Assembly (NCBI GenBank): GCA_030374765.1
Contig: JARGXX010000003.1
Span: forward strand, 558,001-622,000
From: Agarophyton chilense
Lineage: Eukaryota > Rhodophyta > Florideophyceae > Gracilariales > Gracilariaceae
Direction: 5' to 3'
DNA length: 64,000 nt
The position numbers and the translations under genes are program-made. How positions within the stretch are numbered: the first letter of the stretch is position 1; every line of letters begins with the position of its first letter. Positions 45,785 to 53,492 of this stretch are shown here, piece after piece. Under the pieces are notes generated by a model. That model was not told the DNA's origin and ran no database searches. It saw only the letters and a program-made list of their open reading frames with translations.

Positions 45785-47203
45785 TCAATTTGTTTCGCTT
45801 CGCTTCCTGTCACCTACGTAGCTCGATATCCTCTTATACATATAGTATCCCATACAACCCGCAATATGCGCCACTTTTTTCACGACATCATGACCAGGCG
45901 CATCGAAGGATTGACTTTGAAAATAAGCAAAAACCGCCGCCTTAAAGCATTCTTCGATGTGCTCCTTGTCATCTTCGACCTCACCACTCTTACCACTGGG
46001 CGAAATGTGCTTATCTACTTCTCCATCTCTGACGTGGACATCAACTTCATCATGGCATTCAGTGTCGTCATCGTCATTGAGGGGTTCTTGTGTGTCGAAA
46101 ATATTTGGAGGAATCTCTTCTTCTTCATCTCGGAACAGAAACCTATTGATCAGGTCAGAAATTCTATCATGAACCTGTATTCCGATGTCATCTTCGATCG
46201 TTTCCATGTTATTCCTACTCTTCATTGCCTCATCTGCCTCTGATGCGAGCATTTCGTTCGGTTTTGTCTTTGTACCACAGTGAGGATTTGAGATAGAAGA
46301 GTAGAAAAAATGGTCCACACACTGCTTCTTAGGTTTCCTGTTCGGACTCGGTATCCTAAGGGCTTCGGTTCCAGACATAAGGATTCCTAGAACACTCACG
46401 TCAGAACTCCGTATCCCATGGGCTTCAGTTTCAGACACTAGGGCTCCTAGAACACTCACTTCTCCAACTTCATTACCAATCACGCCTCGTAAGTCTTTAT
46501 TATTCACGTCTCCTACGTCATTAGTTGACGAACTCAAGTCTACGACGTCTTCCACGATTTTCGCACTGTTCTGTATCCCATTCACATCTCCTACACGCAA
46601 GCCGGAACCGGTATTCTTTGAGAACTCTTTGAGAGTTTGAAAGAGGTCAGCGCGGCGACGGGAAGAGCTTTTAGTCGTTCTTTTTGGCGTTGAAATCGTG
46701 AAAAGATTGATTTTAAGTTGCAAAGCAAAAAAGGAGTCGTTTCTCCTGAACACATCTCCTATTACCTTGCCACCCAGAACATCGCACGTATAACCATCTT
46801 TTTTATAAGTAAACAGCTTCGGTTCTAACGATTCCCATTCTATTACTCTCTGCCTCCCTCCGCTACTATCCTCCTCCATCCAATTCTGATATTGAGCCGT
46901 CATTGAGCTCTTAAGAGCTTGAAATCGTTTTTTAATAACATCAGCATTTAATTCAAAGGGTGTGTAGTTGTATCGTAGGTCAGCATGACCATGCCACTTC
47001 AGACTTTCTCTTCTGAATCTGAAAATAATGCATGAACGACACCAAGTGGGGGATTTGCCCTTCGCACACTGAAGTCTACAATTGAAGATAAGATCATTCT
47101 GCATCATCTTTTTCTCACAATTCGAAAGTGGTGCATGACATAGACGAAGCGATGAGTAGATGCTGTCGAGGATATGAAAGCATATAGATCGTCTACCTTG
47201 CAT
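45785..47203 (-). CDS. MULE-internal ORF, 472 aa, unknown function
   Basis: Open frame from ATG 47203 to TGA at 45785. The first 60 residues are Cys-rich and may be read from an intron or another frame. From about residue 75 (HADLRYNYTPFELNADVIKK) the sequence looks protein-like, with a helical segment and a basic patch (KRTTKSSSRRRADLF). Later it is highly acidic (DEEEEIPPN, DDDDTECHDEVDV) and ends in a conserved-looking helix (FKAAVFAYFQSQSFDAPGHD). An internal tandem duplication of about 57-60 bp (46355-46475) encodes VSVLG-LxSxTEAxxI twice. No family recognised. It lies upstream of the transposase in the same orientation and could be an accessory protein or its 5' part. Confidence 0.5.
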   Translation of the reverse strand: MQGRRSICFHILDSIYSSLRLCHAPLSNCEKKMMQNDLIFNCRLQCAKGKSPTWCRSCIIFRFRRESLKWHGHADLRYNYTPFELNADVIKKRFQALKSSMTAQYQNWMEEDSSGGRQRVIEWESLEPKLFTYKKDGYTCDVLGGKVIGDVFRRNDSFFALQLKINLFTISTPKRTTKSSSRRRADLFQTLKEFSKNTGSGLRVGDVNGIQNSAKIVEDVVDLSSSTNDVGDVNNKDLRGVIGNEVGEVSVLGALVSETEAHGIRSSDVSVLGILMSGTEALRIPSPNRKPKKQCVDHFFYSSISNPHCGTKTKPNEMLASEADEAMKSRNNMETIEDDIGIQVHDRISDLINRFLFRDEEEEIPPNIFDTQEPLNDDDDTECHDEVDVHVRDGEVDKHISPSGKSGEVEDDKEHIEECFKAAVFAYFQSQSFDAPGHDVVKKVAHIAGCMGYYMYKRISSYVGDRKRSETN

Positions 47204-47898
47204 GAGAAACTTATCCCAGTATCACCCGGAGCCTTCCCGCCTCCTCGTAATCCTACGAAAGGATCCTTCTCTCCTACTCGTAATCCCACGGAAGAGACCT
47301 TCTCTTCTACTCGTAATCCCATGTAAAGAGCCTTCTCGTGATCTCTGTTACGGTTTTCGTCGAGATAGTGTACTTCTCGAGCAGATATTCTTTCTATCAC
47401 TTGATTAATGACGTGATCCAGGAATGAATACGAAACCTCAGCACTATCGAGAAACTTCAGTCTGCGAGAAGAATTTCTGGGCAGCGGAGAAGATAGGCAT
47501 GAATTCAAAACCTCAACCTTGCTTCGTAGCGGTTTCTTAACGTCTCTTTGACATTGCAACAACCTTTTTCTTTCAATTCCCTCCATTACTCTCAGTATGA
47601 AGTCTCTCAGCTGCTCATCGTCTGATTTGAATCTGGCATTATCCATGTCGGACGGCTTTCCCTCCCATCCCCACTTCGCCACATGGACTACTTCGTCGTT
47701 TCCGAGGAAAGTAGGTGCAGGGTTGTCGCCATCTCTAGCTGATGCTGCTTGCAAGGGATACGCAGTCACTTTCCTTTTCGTCATCAGCAAATCATCCTGT
47801 TTGATAACAGGACTGTGAATCTTATTCAAGCGGCACTTTCCCTGCTCCCGAGTGTTATAAATGTGAGAGCGATAATGCAAGGGATACAGTTGAACCAT
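47104..47898 (-). CDS. MULE-internal ORF, 264 aa, unknown function
   Basis: ATG 47898 to 47104, overlapping the 472-aa ORF by 100 bases in another frame. Its last part probably reads into an intron: AAG|GTAGAC near 47196 and TTTTCAG near 47021 are donor- and acceptor-like, but a simple join of these two sites is not in frame. It contains a charged helix (DDEQLRDFILRVMEGIERKR) and three repeats of GLRVxEK type (47230-47325). Unrecognised. Together with the next ORF it may form one spliced gene. Confidence 0.45.
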   Translation of the reverse strand: MVQLYPLHYRSHIYNTREQGKCRLNKIHSPVIKQDDLLMTKRKVTAYPLQAASARDGDNPAPTFLGNDEVVHVAKWGWEGKPSDMDNARFKSDDEQLRDFILRVMEGIERKRLLQCQRDVKKPLRSKVEVLNSCLSSPLPRNSSRRLKFLDSAEVSYSFLDHVINQVIERISAREVHYLDENRNRDHEKALYMGLRVEEKVSSVGLRVGEKDPFVGLRGGGKAPGDTGISFSCKVDDLYAFISSTASTHRFVYVMHHFRIVRKR

Positions 47899-49134
47899 TC
47901 TTTTGGATAATTGTTTCCCTTCCTAGAAGTTGTAGGCCATAAGAACATGAACTATACGACTCTTGATTGCCATCCACTTGTACTTTTCCGATAACTAAGC
48001 ACTTAAACCCTTCGTAAAAATACGACCAGGGGCATATCCTCGATCCGCAGAAAACTCAGCCGCCGCAGATATGACAAAACACCCGCAGTAGTTACCACTC
48101 CTCTGCCGAGAGTATTTCTTCACGTCAAGCATAAAAATATTCTTTTAGAGAACCACAGAACGTTTTCAATTCATAAAAGTATACATAATAGCTCGCTCCA
48201 AAAGCATCAGTACTATCTGCGGACATTTCCAGCATAGACTATCGCCAAATAGAATTATGAGTTTCTTACTTCTGTTCAAGCTACTTCAATGCGACTCTTG
48301 TCCTACAAAAACCCCTTGATAATGATTCAATTGGTTAAAAGGGACGAATAAGGTACGAAGTTAACATTCAGAGACCGTTGAATTCTTTTAAAGTGACTCA
48401 GGAAGCGGCATTGTTTATATGATTACATGCTGTTTCATTCTCTTTGCATCTATTATGTTCAAATAGCTAGTTTAGTTAGAGATATTCGAGTGTCGCATGG
48501 ACAAATAAAATCTCCTGGTTTCGGTTTCATGTCCATTAGAGCTTAATTTATCAGATCACTGCACAGATAAGCAATTTTATTCGAACTATAGACGAAAGAT
48601 ATAGGGTTGAATTAGCGTTTTCCATCATCTACAATATTATAGTCGTGTCTATGAACTACCAAATATTTCAGCCTAGTCGTTGCTACCTGTATTACAACGT
48701 AAATTAGAGGCTTTTTATAGAACTCAGCGCAAATCATGGAACCAACTTTGTTTTTATCGTTGTTACAGAGATCTTCAAAAACATTTTCAGCATCTCAAAC
48801 AATGTAAGCGTTAAAGAAATTAACATGTTAAAAAAAAAAATTTTTAATTTTTTACCTTCGCTTTTCTGTACTTGAGAGCAAGAGACAGATAAAAGGGGAC
48901 GCACAGAGTCGATATAAGAGCGGTAGAAGGGGATGAAGGATTCGAAACCATCGATATGATTCGAATTGTGGGATTTGGGCGGGAAATAAAATGTTGAAGA
49001 GCATCAGTTTATTCTTTGCAAAAAGTAGCGCCAAAGTATTGAAATGAATCTGGAAAAAAGACGCCGTAATATGGACGTCATCGACATCCCGAGGACTTGG
49101 CGCGAGGTGATTTGGGGAAAGGGGGCTCGAGTTG
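47899..49134. other. MULE subterminal region, non-coding
   Basis: AT-rich sequence between the ORFs and the right inverted repeat. An A/T run occurs at 48830-48855. No gene seen. Confidence 0.5.
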
Positions 49135-49292
49135 CACATATGCGCAAAGAGCGCCATGCGAGCTCAGAGAGCGCACTCCGAGTTGAGGGCCACGGCGCAT
49201 TGTGCGGTATCTGAAATGTGGCCAGAATTTTAACTGGTCTACCTCTAGTCTATTTCATACATACCAAACGTCGTGTATTTTGGCCTTTTGCC
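49135..49292 (-). repeat. MULE terminal inverted repeat, right
   Basis: 158 bp, inverted copy of 42424-42581. Confidence 0.93.
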
Positions 49293-49302
49293 TTCCCAAA
49301 GC
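49293..49302. repeat. Target-site duplication (right), 10 bp
   Basis: TTCCCAAAGC, identical to 42414-42423. Confidence 0.92.
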
Positions 49303-49477
49303 CACATTACAAGGAGCTACGTTACACGTAAGAGAGTCACACAGAAAAAGGTGCACGACCTGCTGCGCCACACGCCCGACGTATCCCCGTGAACCATCGG
49401 TCTTCATCGCCACACCGTGCACCACCAGCCGCGCCCCAGCAGCCCCCCGCCGTCGCAGCGCGCGTGGGGCGAGCGCC

Positions 49478-52270
49478 ATGGGGCGCGACGACGAAGACGA
49501 AGACGATGACGCCGACGGAGACGCCGTAGCTGCGCACTCCGCCGCCGCCGCGCTCTCCGTCGCCGCGAGCTCCGCCGCCGCGCAGCTCAGCTCCGCGCTG
49601 CGTCTCGTACCTGCGCCTTTGGCAGCTGCGGCGCGCGTCGCCGCCGCTACGGCCGCCGGCGCCGTATCGACGCCGCTGTCGCCCGACTCGTCGTCGCCGC
49701 CGCTGCTGCTGCCGTCGCCGCCCGACCACGACGACGACCCCCTGCTAGAGCTGGACTTTTCGTGGTCGCACGTGCTCGACAATCTCCTCACCGACACCGA
49801 CTACCTGCAGCTCCCACCCGACGCCGCCGCAACCGCCGCCGCCTCTGCCGATGCGGTCGTGGATGCGGCGCCGCACGCCGCCGCCGTCGACCCGTTCGCC
49901 GCCGCCTCGCCGCCTCGCGCGCCCACCGCTGTCGCCGCATCCCCCCCGGAGGAGCTCGCGCGAGAGGCCGACGCGCGTCGCGGCAACCGCAACTCGCGGA
50001 AACGCCGCGCGTCCACATCGCCTCCACCGGCCAAGCGCGCGCGCGCGCGACCACCATCATCGCCAGCGTCGCCCGTGAAGATCGCGCCTGCAAAATCCCC
50101 GCCTACGGCGGCATCGGCGGCGCGCGCGTCGGCGTCAGCGTCGGCGTCGGTGTCGTCGGCACATCTGGCGTTAGGTGCCTTTCCGCTGGCGCTTGCGCCT
50201 TCGCAGCGCGTGTCTTTGTCCGTGTCGGCCTCGGCCGGCGCCGTCACGCCGCAGTTGCTGTCGCTGCCGCCGTTGCCGCCGCAGCTGTACCCGCTGCAGT
50301 ACCACCACGCTCCTCCCCCTCCCCCTCCGCCACCGCTGCCGCCGCCGCGCTCGGGCGAGGCCACGCCGCGCTCCGCCGCCTCCGTGTCGCGCCCGCTGCC
50401 CGTGCCGCCCGTGCCGCCCGTACCGTACGACGAGTTTACCGTCATGTCCTTCTTCCATATGGCGCAGCAGATGTACGCCTCCGCCCTGGCCTCCGCCGCC
50501 TCCGCCGCCTACCCGCCGCCGCCATCGCAGTTGGCCCCTGCCCATCCGCCGCCGCCGCCGCCGTCGCCGTCGCCGTCACCTTCGCCGTCGCCGCCGCAGC
50601 CTACGCCGCCGCCGCCACTGCAGCAACACCCTCTGCCACCGCCGCCACCGCCGCCGCCCGCTCACGTCTCCTCCGCTGTCGGCGTGTTGCACCAACACGC
50701 GCAACAGCGCGCCATCCCTCCTCTCAAGCCGGCCCGTCTCGTTCCGCACCCTTTCCTTGGCCGCTTGCAGCTGCAGTGCGAATCCAATACCGCCAGCACC
50801 CAGCCGTCAGCCTCCCCTGCCGTGCCGTTCAAGAACAGCGCTAGTTATGACAACACCACCAGCACCAGCATCACCATCAACAACCCGCCCCCCGCCTCCA
50901 CCACCCCGCCTATCTGTACCGCGGCGTCGTCCTCCGCCCCGTCCACGCACAGTCGCCCGCACAAGAAGCGCCTCGTGTGGACGCCCGAGCTGCACGAGCG
51001 CTTCATCAGCGCCGTCAACTCTGTCGGGCTCAGAAACTCCGTCCCGAAGATGTTAGTATCTATCATGAATGTGGACGGGCTCACTACCGAGCATGTCAAG
51101 AGCCACTTGCAAAAGTATCGAAACTCTCTCAAGAAGGAGGCTGCGGACGAGGTACGCGCCACTAATCAGCTTAATGCACCGCCGTGGCACTTGGCTGCAC
51201 CGCCCCATCGCGCGGTGTGCCTGCCGCAAGACGCGCGTATGGGCGCGTGTGGCACCCAGCGCAATGCGGCTGCCGCGCCGCTTGCTGCAGATACTACTGG
51301 TGCTCATGCAATTGCGGCGGCTGCAGCGCAGCGTGCGCAACCACGCAACCCCATCGCCAAGCCAGCGTCGCCAACACGTAAGCCTGACACGCGCATGCGC
51401 AGCGCTTGCCAGCCTGTTGCCAGCGAGAACGCCTCCCTCTCTGGTTCAGTGTCTGCTGCAGCCGCCGTTGGTGGCAGTGCACCGCCGCCTGTGGCGCCCA
51501 AAGAGCCTGAGCAAGCGCCCAAGCCCGCGGCGAACAGCAGCTCTAGGGCTGTCGGAGTGCGCGAAAACGACCATGCTGAAAACAGCACCGCTGACGATGC
51601 GCATGCATCGAACAAGCGCAAGATGCAGGCAGCTAAGGTGGAGGCAATCATGACAGACAGCGCGGCGAATAGCGCAAAGGACACTGAAATGGAGATGATC
51701 GAAGAGAAGATTTTGCAGCTACAGCTGCGGGTGCAGAAGATATTGCACCGCTCTATCAGAATGCAACGGCGCATGGAACAAAAACAATGCACAGCGGCCG
51801 TGTCTGACGGTGGTGGCGCACCGTCCACAGAGTCGGGCAAGCAGTGTGATGGAAGAGGCGAGAGGGAGCAGCGCGAGACCAACATGCACGACGGCCAGAC
51901 GGAAAGCGTGGTCGCAGAGGGTGAGGTGGCGCGCGTGGCGGACAGGGACATGCAGGAACTGCTGGATGAGCAGATGGTTCTGCAGAGAGAGCTGGCGGCG
52001 CACCGCGTCATGGTGAGCAGGATGAAGGAGTCGCCATCGACCAACAACAACAGCCACGGCAGCGGCCGCCGTGACGAAGCGCTCCGTGGCAGAGCGCGAG
52101 GCAGTGAGGCGCGAGGCAGTGAAGCGCAAGGCTGTGAAGCGCAAGGCTGTGAAGCGCAAGGCTGTGAAGCGCAAGGCAGTGAAGCGGAAGAGCGACAATC
52201 GGCCGGGGTCGAAGCGAAAGCGGCCGTGGAATGCAAGCAGGCTATGCCAAACAACCTCAACGACGGGTGA
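49478..52270 (+). CDS. GARP (G2-like/ARR-B) transcription factor
   Basis: A 930-aa nuclear protein. The open frame extends leftward into the transposon's inverted repeat, so the first ATG with a natural context is 49478 (MGRDDEDEDDD). A single Myb-like GARP domain lies at about residues 494-550: KKRLVWTPELHERFISAVNS, the NSVPKMLVSIMNVDGLT helix and VKSHLQKYR. The N-terminal 490 residues are almost entirely Ala/Pro/Ser low complexity with a basic NLS-like patch (RKRRASTSPPPAKRAR). Downstream a Leu-rich helical segment (KILQLQLRVQKILHRS) may be a coiled coil. A pentapeptide repeat (GSEAQ/GCEAQ) ends the protein. There is no receiver domain, so it is not a canonical type-B response regulator. 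GARP factors are typical of green plants and also occur in red algae. Its promoter lies within about 180 bp of the MULE. Confidence 0.88.
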   Translation: MGRDDEDEDDDADGDAVAAHSAAAALSVAASSAAAQLSSALRLVPAPLAAAARVAAATAAGAVSTPLSPDSSSPPLLLPSPPDHDDDPLLELDFSWSHVLDNLLTDTDYLQLPPDAAATAAASADAVVDAAPHAAAVDPFAAASPPRAPTAVAASPPEELAREADARRGNRNSRKRRASTSPPPAKRARARPPSSPASPVKIAPAKSPPTAASAARASASASASVSSAHLALGAFPLALAPSQRVSLSVSASAGAVTPQLLSLPPLPPQLYPLQYHHAPPPPPPPPLPPPRSGEATPRSAASVSRPLPVPPVPPVPYDEFTVMSFFHMAQQMYASALASAASAAYPPPPSQLAPAHPPPPPPSPSPSPSPSPPQPTPPPPLQQHPLPPPPPPPPAHVSSAVGVLHQHAQQRAIPPLKPARLVPHPFLGRLQLQCESNTASTQPSASPAVPFKNSASYDNTTSTSITINNPPPASTTPPICTAASSSAPSTHSRPHKKRLVWTPELHERFISAVNSVGLRNSVPKMLVSIMNVDGLTTEHVKSHLQKYRNSLKKEAADEVRATNQLNAPPWHLAAPPHRAVCLPQDARMGACGTQRNAAAAPLAADTTGAHAIAAAAAQRAQPRNPIAKPASPTRKPDTRMRSACQPVASENASLSGSVSAAAAVGGSAPPPVAPKEPEQAPKPAANSSSRAVGVRENDHAENSTADDAHASNKRKMQAAKVEAIMTDSAANSAKDTEMEMIEEKILQLQLRVQKILHRSIRMQRRMEQKQCTAAVSDGGGAPSTESGKQCDGRGEREQRETNMHDGQTESVVAEGEVARVADRDMQELLDEQMVLQRELAAHRVMVSRMKESPSTNNNSHGSGRRDEALRGRARGSEARGSEAQGCEAQGCEAQGCEAQGSEAEERQSAGVEAKAAVECKQAMPNNLNDG
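52098..52187 (+). repeat. 15-bp tandem repeat, six units
   Basis: Six in-frame 15-bp units of the type AAGGCTGTGAAGCGC inside the GARP gene, three of them identical. They encode the pentapeptide repeat near the C-terminus. Confidence 0.92.
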
Positions 52271-52701
52271 GGAGTAAAGCAGTGCGCCATTACAGTGTCA
52301 GTGAGGCCGATTTTTGAGTTTTTGAAAGCTGGGCGCGTTTTCACACGGAAAAAGGGCGCCAAATTCGGGTTCGCGTCGCGGCCGTTTGCGGGCGCGAGGG
52401 GGGGAGGGCGCTCAAAAGGAGACGCGGCGGCGCGTGTGTGCGTCTGGGCGGCGTGGCGGCAACGCCCTCTGCACCGCTTCTGGGAGAGAGTTGCTCCGCG
52501 TTTGCGACTGCCGCTTTTGGGTGTTCTGTGTGTGTGTGTTTGTCTCTCTGTCTCTTTGTGTGTGTTTGTGAATTGCCCCGCCGCGTGTGCTCCGCTACAG
52601 CACGCACCCATCCCATCTCGTATTTGCGTCAAAGCCTTGTATCTTTTCGCGCCACTTCACCGTCCCCTTCCCATACCGCCCCCTCCTTTCCCTCCCTCCC
52701 A

Positions 52702-52724
52702 CCCCCCCCCCCCCCCCCCCCCCC
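52702..52724 (+). repeat. Poly-C tract, 23 bases, in 5' leader
   Basis: Homopolymer on the sense strand, 31 bases upstream of the ATG of the Hc1-like gene, within a longer pyrimidine-rich leader. Confidence 0.92.
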
Positions 52725-52755
52725 TGTCCCTTCCCTCCCCCCTCCAGCCCCTACC

Positions 52756-53046
52756 ATGGAAAAATACGGCGAACTGGCGCGCTGCGTCGAGAACATTGAG
52801 CGCGACGCGAGCAAGTTCTTCGTCAATGGCAACAAGGCTGCCGGCACTCGCGCGCGTAAGCATCTTCAGGAGCTCAAGCAACTGGCACAAGACCTCAGGG
52901 TGCTCATCCAGGATACAAAGAACGAAAAGTCGCGCCAGGCACAGGCGCTCAAGCCAGAGCACGACGACGTCGACGTCGACGTTGACGTTGACGTCGAGCC
53001 GCAACACGCGTACGACGACCAGCCCCAGCCACAGGTCGGCTTCTGA
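52756..53046 (+). CDS. Histone H1-like protein, bacterial Hc1 type
   Basis: A 96-aa protein starting at ATG 52756, the only ATG in the frame. Residues 1-58 match the Hc1 family (chlamydial histone H1-like protein and its short Bacteroidetes relatives): MEKYGELARCVENIERDASK, then FFVNGNKAAGTRARKHLQEL and KQLAQDLRVLIQDTKNEK. The signature GNKAAGTRxRKxLQELKxLAQ is nearly perfect. In bacteria these helical proteins bind DNA and compact the nucleoid. Bacterial versions often continue with a Lys/Ala tail; here the tail is short and acidic (DVDVDVDVDVEP) and ends QVGF. There is no targeting signal, so nucleus, plastid or mitochondrion are all possible. The DNA-related role is inferred from family membership. 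Single exon, between the GARP gene and NOL10. Confidence 0.82.
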   Translation: MEKYGELARCVENIERDASKFFVNGNKAAGTRARKHLQELKQLAQDLRVLIQDTKNEKSRQAQALKPEHDDVDVDVDVDVEPQHAYDDQPQPQVGF

Positions 53047-53492
53047 CGCCTCAGCCCCGCGTCTTCGTCATCACTGTCGCTATCGCTGCCGATATCGCTG
53101 CCGCCGTCGTTATCGCTGTCACTATTGCTGTCGTTATCGCTGTCGCTGGCGCTCCCAACCCTTCCTTCTCATGTCGGCTTGTCTCCTCGCGCTTTTCTTT
53201 CGGTCGCCTGTACAGAAAACCTCTCCGTTGCAGCTGCTCTTGTTCGCACGGCGCTGTGCTTGGTCATGGTGCAAATCTGCTTTCGATTGCTGGCGTCTTG
53301 TATCGCCACCAGCGCGTCTTACCTGCTACATGTCGCAATCACGCCCGCGCTACTAAACTCTACCCATTGGCCCTCACCCGCCTCAACCGCCAGAGACTAC
53401 TCACTTTTTGCTATTGTTCCCTCACAGTAAACGCTTTCTCACGCTGGTTTTACTCTTCGTGTGTACCTGTGCCGCCGAAACATTTTTGTTTG
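53047..53492. other. Convergent 3' region
   Basis: Between the stops of the Hc1-like gene and NOL10. TATCGCTGTCGC-type repeats occur at about 53070-53150. No gene seen. Confidence 0.5.

Larger units (their letters stand above)
42424..49292 (-). mobile_element. Mutator-like DNA transposon (MULE), 6.9 kb
   Basis: A complete structure: terminal inverted repeats of 158 bp (42424-42581 and 49135-49292, about 90% identical), a perfect 10-bp target duplication TTCCCAAAGC outside both ends, and internal minus-strand coding pieces of a MULE transposase with a SWIM zinc finger. Two further overlapping ORFs upstream of the transposase (47898-45785) may be accessory genes or 5' exons. The TIRs start GGCARAAGGCC. 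The transposase appears interrupted, so this copy is probably inactive, though undetected introns could explain some breaks. Confidence 0.92.

Noticed and set aside
49762-50844. Second long frame across the GARP gene
   Set aside because: Shadow frame of GCC/CCG repeats inside the GARP coding sequence.
51304-52632. 442-aa minus-strand frame opposite the GARP 3' half
   Set aside because: Antisense to a gene with a clear domain; Ser/Cys/Ala-rich with no family features.
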